Below, piece after piece: positions 60,395 to 63,164 of a stretch of DNA of 63,164 bases. Below the pieces are notes generated by a model. The model was given only the letters and a program-made list of their open reading frames with translations. It did not search any database and was not told the DNA's origin. The translations under genes and the position numbers were made by a program. Every line of letters starts with the position of its first letter. Within the stretch, counting starts at the first letter, position 1. This stretch comes from JBOFZL01 sp051655155 (lineage in GTDB: Bacteria > Bacillota > Clostridia > Peptostreptococcales > Filifactoraceae), in assembly GCA_051655155.1 (NCBI GenBank), contig JBOFZL010000015.1, forward strand, positions 1 through 63,164, in the 5' to 3' direction.

Positions 60395-62017
60395 TCATAT
60401 TTTTATATTGATAAAATCTTCATATATTTTATATTCCTTATTATGAGAAATAGCAATTATACACATTTCAGGATTATTTAACATTATATTATTTAAAATT
60501 TCATTTAAAATTTCTTCATTAAGATTAGCATCTATCTCATCTAATAACAACACATTTGTTTTTTGTATTAAAGCTCTGCACAAAACAATTCTCATTAGTT
60601 GTCCTTTTGAAAAATTACTCCCGTTTTCTTGTATAACTGTTTTTTCATTAAACAGGTTATCTAACTTTACTATTTTTAAAACATCATCTATGTCGCCTTT
60701 CTTTATGTCACAATTATCCGTTATTAAATTTTCCAGTAAAGTTCCTGAAAATATTTTAGGTTCTTGAGGCACATAAGAAATATTTCTATTTTTTAGACTA
60801 ACATTATCTTTATTATTAATTTTTATGGTTCCTTTTGTAGGTTTATACAGACCAAAGATTAATTTTAGTAAAGTACTTTTCCCTTTTCCGTTATCTCCTG
60901 TGATAAGATATTTTCTGCCAGATACAAACTTATAATTTAAATCTTTTAAAACATAATCTTTTCCATGAAGATATTTATAGAACAGTTTATTAAGTTCTAT
61001 GCTTTCTATTTTCTCATGATCCATTTCTTCCCTAAAATTACTAAATTTTTTATCATTAAAAAAACTTTCGATTCTATTTTTACTTATTATTAGTTCTTGT
61101 ATGTTTCTTATATAAGAGCCTGTACTACTTAAGAAAAACGATAGCCCTTCTCCAACTGATAATAAAAATGGAATTTGACCTATTGATATTTTACCTATTG
61201 AAAACAAAGATAATCCACCTAATAATATTATCGCTCTATATATCATGTTATATATTAAATTATGCACAAAAGATACTTTGTTATCAGTGCAATAAACTTC
61301 CTTCTGCACATTACTCATCTCTTTGTGTTTACAAAATATATTATCAGCACTTTCATCCATTATATTATATAATCTACAAATTATTTGATTATCTAAAGCG
61401 TTTAATGTTAATTCAGCCTTTTCATCGTACAGTGTTCTTGCTTTCGTTAATAATTCCTTATTTTTTTTTGCATATACTATATCAAAAATCAACGGTATCA
61501 TACCAAAGAATAACATAAGTATAAATAAAGTAACACTAACCTTTGTTATTAACAAGATTGATGCTACTCCTGAAATTATGGCTTGCATCAAAACTACAAA
61601 CTGCCACCCACCAAACTGTGATACCTTGCTAACATCCTCTTGTAAAATTTCCATAATGTATGATGAGTGCATCTTATTAATAATCTCTGGATTCGAAAAA
61701 AAGTATTTACTTATGACTTCATCAGAAAAGTGCTTTTTTATATTTACTTGTGCCTTTTCCATCAAATATCCAAATATAGGAATAAGTAAAGCAAAATATG
61801 TTATTGCAATTAGCAATCCCCAAATAACAATATTTCTATTACCAATTTTTTCAAAAAGCATATCCAATAAATACCAACTTAGGAAGCCTATTATCAACTG
61901 CGAAAAAACACTTTGAAACATATTAAAAACAAATCCTAATTTTTCATTTAGAGAATATGTTTTAAATATTTTCTTTAAAACTCTAAACTCACTTTTAAAA
62001 TATTTTTCATTTTTCAT
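60395..62017 (-). CDS. ABC exporter half-transporter with degenerate ATPase signature
   Basis: A 540-residue fused membrane-ATPase subunit: about six helices (about 25-330) and an ATPase domain from about 345. Walker A is GDNGKGKST, the signature is FSKGQLMR in place of LSGGQ, Walker B is NVLLLDEID, and His in AISHNKEY is the switch. It overlaps the other half-transporter by 11 bases, so the pair forms an asymmetric heterodimer in which this signature site may be impaired. Substrate unknown; peptide or lipid export is usual for the class. Confidence 0.85.
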   Translation of the reverse strand: MKNEKYFKSEFRVLKKIFKTYSLNEKLGFVFNMFQSVFSQLIIGFLSWYLLDMLFEKIGNRNIVIWGLLIAITYFALLIPIFGYLMEKAQVNIKKHFSDEVISKYFFSNPEIINKMHSSYIMEILQEDVSKVSQFGGWQFVVLMQAIISGVASILLITKVSVTLFILMLFFGMIPLIFDIVYAKKNKELLTKARTLYDEKAELTLNALDNQIICRLYNIMDESADNIFCKHKEMSNVQKEVYCTDNKVSFVHNLIYNMIYRAIILLGGLSLFSIGKISIGQIPFLLSVGEGLSFFLSSTGSYIRNIQELIISKNRIESFFNDKKFSNFREEMDHEKIESIELNKLFYKYLHGKDYVLKDLNYKFVSGRKYLITGDNGKGKSTLLKLIFGLYKPTKGTIKINNKDNVSLKNRNISYVPQEPKIFSGTLLENLITDNCDIKKGDIDDVLKIVKLDNLFNEKTVIQENGSNFSKGQLMRIVLCRALIQKTNVLLLDEIDANLNEEILNEILNNIMLNNPEMCIIAISHNKEYKIYEDFINIKI

Positions 62018-63164
62018 TTATCATACCACTTTCTACACTAAGAACTCTGCTACATATATTTAAAACATTTTTTCTATGGGTGATAATTAAGATTGTCTTT
62101 TTCATATTTTTTAATAGTTCTATTATATCTTGTTCACTTTCCTTATCTAGGGAAGCTATAGGTTCATCTAATAATAAAATTTCTGAATCATTATAAAGAG
62201 CTCTAGCAAAGCATATCTTCATTTTCTGTCCACCAGATAAGTTTTTACCATGCTGATACAGTTCTCTATCTTCAAGTTTTCCTAAATCCAACTTGTTAAT
62301 TATATCAAAATATTTTTCATCTGATTTCTTAGCTGATAAATCATTATTAAATGTTACATTATAATATAATGAACCATTAAAAATATGTGTGTTATTATCT
62401 AAGTATGATACTTTAGACCAAAAACTTTTTAAATCATCAATCTTAGAATCACTATAAACGATGACCTTCCCTTCCGAGAAATTTAATAGCCCTAAAATAA
62501 GCTTAAAAAATGTGGTTTTTCCACTACCTGTTTCGCCAATTATAGCTATTTTGTCGCCATTGAAAATTTTTAAATTGGAAATTTGTAACACTTTTTTATC
62601 ATCATACATAACTGTTACATTTTCCATATCAATTAAGCATTCATTGTTTTTTCTTTCTAAAAACTGAATATTATTTATTTCCTTTTTTACTAATAAGCCA
62701 TTCATATCTTCCATGAAAGGTACGCTTTTTCTAAGTGCAACAAAGGAACGAAGTGTATGGGTAAATGGTAATGAAACAGTACTTACTATACTCATAAGTG
62801 CAAGTACCTCACCATAGGATAGATTTTCATTGTCTATATTTAAAACTATTATAAACATATACAAAATAGTTGGTAAATATTCATTCAGCAAAGCTATAAC
62901 ATAGGTTTCATTATTTTTTTTAACAACTTTTTCCTCACTTTTTTTAACATCTGTAGAATACTTAAAATATCTTTTTAGTGCAACCCTCCTCATATCAGTT
63001 AATATTGTCCAATCATACTGATCAATAAGCTCTTTTTGGTATCCATAAAACTTATTTTGTAATTCATAAAATTTTTTTGAATATCCAATTATTTTTTTAC
63101 TAAAATAAATATTTAAAAATGATGTTACTATTATACAGGTTAATATCATAGCAGCTATTTTATA
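62007..63164 (-). CDS. ABC exporter half-transporter (partial, N-terminus beyond window)
   Basis: The frame stays open to the window edge, so the first membrane helices are missing. The last part of the transmembrane domain and a full ATPase domain are present: Walker A GETGSGKTT, signature NLSGGQKMKICFARAL, Walker B EILLLDEPIASLDKE and His in IITHRKN. This partner has consensus motifs, unlike the downstream half-transporter. First of the two genes in the operon as seen here. Confidence 0.88.
   Translation of the reverse strand, partial: YKIAAMILTCIIVTSFLNIYFSKKIIGYSKKFYELQNKFYGYQKELIDQYDWTILTDMRRVALKRYFKYSTDVKKSEEKVVKKNNETYVIALLNEYLPTILYMFIIVLNIDNENLSYGEVLALMSIVSTVSLPFTHTLRSFVALRKSVPFMEDMNGLLVKKEINNIQFLERKNNECLIDMENVTVMYDDKKVLQISNLKIFNGDKIAIIGETGSGKTTFFKLILGLLNFSEGKVIVYSDSKIDDLKSFWSKVSYLDNNTHIFNGSLYYNVTFNNDLSAKKSDEKYFDIINKLDLGKLEDRELYQHGKNLSGGQKMKICFARALYNDSEILLLDEPIASLDKESEQDIIELLKNMKKTILIITHRKNVLNICSRVLSVESGMINEK

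Noticed and set aside
1..63164. CRISPR arrays, tRNA or rRNA genes, intact insertion sequences
   Set aside because: No regularly spaced repeats, no cloverleaf or rRNA sequence and no intact transposase were seen.

Overview
The window is a low-GC Firmicute chromosome segment. AT-rich coding, strong AGGAGG-type ribosome binding sites, the ylxM-ffh-rpsP-khpA-rimM-trmD and recG-fakA-yloU-rpmB gene orders, FabK/FabT-type fatty acid synthesis and 4-hydroxybutyrate fermentation genes all point to an anaerobic Clostridium (sensu stricto) with a C. kluyveri / C. aminobutyricum-like metabolism. I see no rRNA, tRNA, CRISPR array, prophage or intact insertion sequence. Most genes lie on the minus strand.

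Layout. 1-2.0 kb: three-gene ABC-2 type exporter, ATPase cut by the window edge. 2.0-4.4 kb: a degraded region with an 8-codon mini-ORF plus terminator, a small membrane protein, and an MprF-type lysyltransferase-domain remnant broken by an internal deletion. 4.4-8.3 kb: metF, a separate methionine synthase activation protein, and metH. 8.6-13.8 kb: alpha/beta hydrolase, an unrecognised protein, a Crp/Fnr regulator with a D-cysteine desulfhydrase-like enzyme, and a DUF4364 protein. 13.8-20.4 kb: ylxM, ffh, rpsP, khpA, then the complete ferredoxin-dependent 2-oxoacid oxidoreductase korDABC, then rimM and trmD. 20.5-27.6 kb: acetate/succinate transporter-like protein, hslO, recG, fakA-like, yloU, rpmB and a LysR regulator. 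27.7-37.4 kb: a YhgE/Pip protein and the fatty acid cluster fabT-fabH-acpP-fabK-fabD-fabG-(nitronate monooxygenase-like)-fabF-fabZ, with no acc genes. 37.5-41.4 kb: small membrane protein, DEAD-box helicase, dihydrofolate reductase and a split ThrE exporter. 41.4-45.9 kb: chorismate mutase, aroB, aroC and a single ORF fusing AroE to AroA. 46-48.6 kb: PerR-like regulator, msrA, a secreted protein and a YwaF-like membrane protein. 48.7-59.7 kb: an energy cluster made of nhaC, a four-subunit Na+-translocating decarboxylase, and a succinyl-CoA to crotonyl-CoA module (sucD, 4hbD, 4-hydroxybutyrate CoA-transferase, 4-hydroxybutyryl-CoA dehydratase). 60.4-63.2 kb: a heterodimeric ABC exporter, the second partner cut by the window edge.

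How it fits together. Kor can make succinyl-CoA from 2-oxoglutarate. SucD, 4HbD, the CoA-transferase and the dehydratase can take succinyl-CoA to crotonyl-CoA. The neighbouring decarboxylase can turn a decarboxylation into a sodium gradient that NhaC can exchange for protons. A 17-bp near-palindrome (consensus TTAGTTTGACTAACTAA) occurs twice at the fabT promoter, once before acpP and once over the leader of the sodium decarboxylase operon. It suggests that the fatty-acid repressor FabT also controls the decarboxylase. This candidate regulon, the AroE-AroA fusion and the combined 4-hydroxybutyrate/sodium-pump cluster are the points most worth following up. All calls come from reading the sequence and family knowledge; no database search was run.
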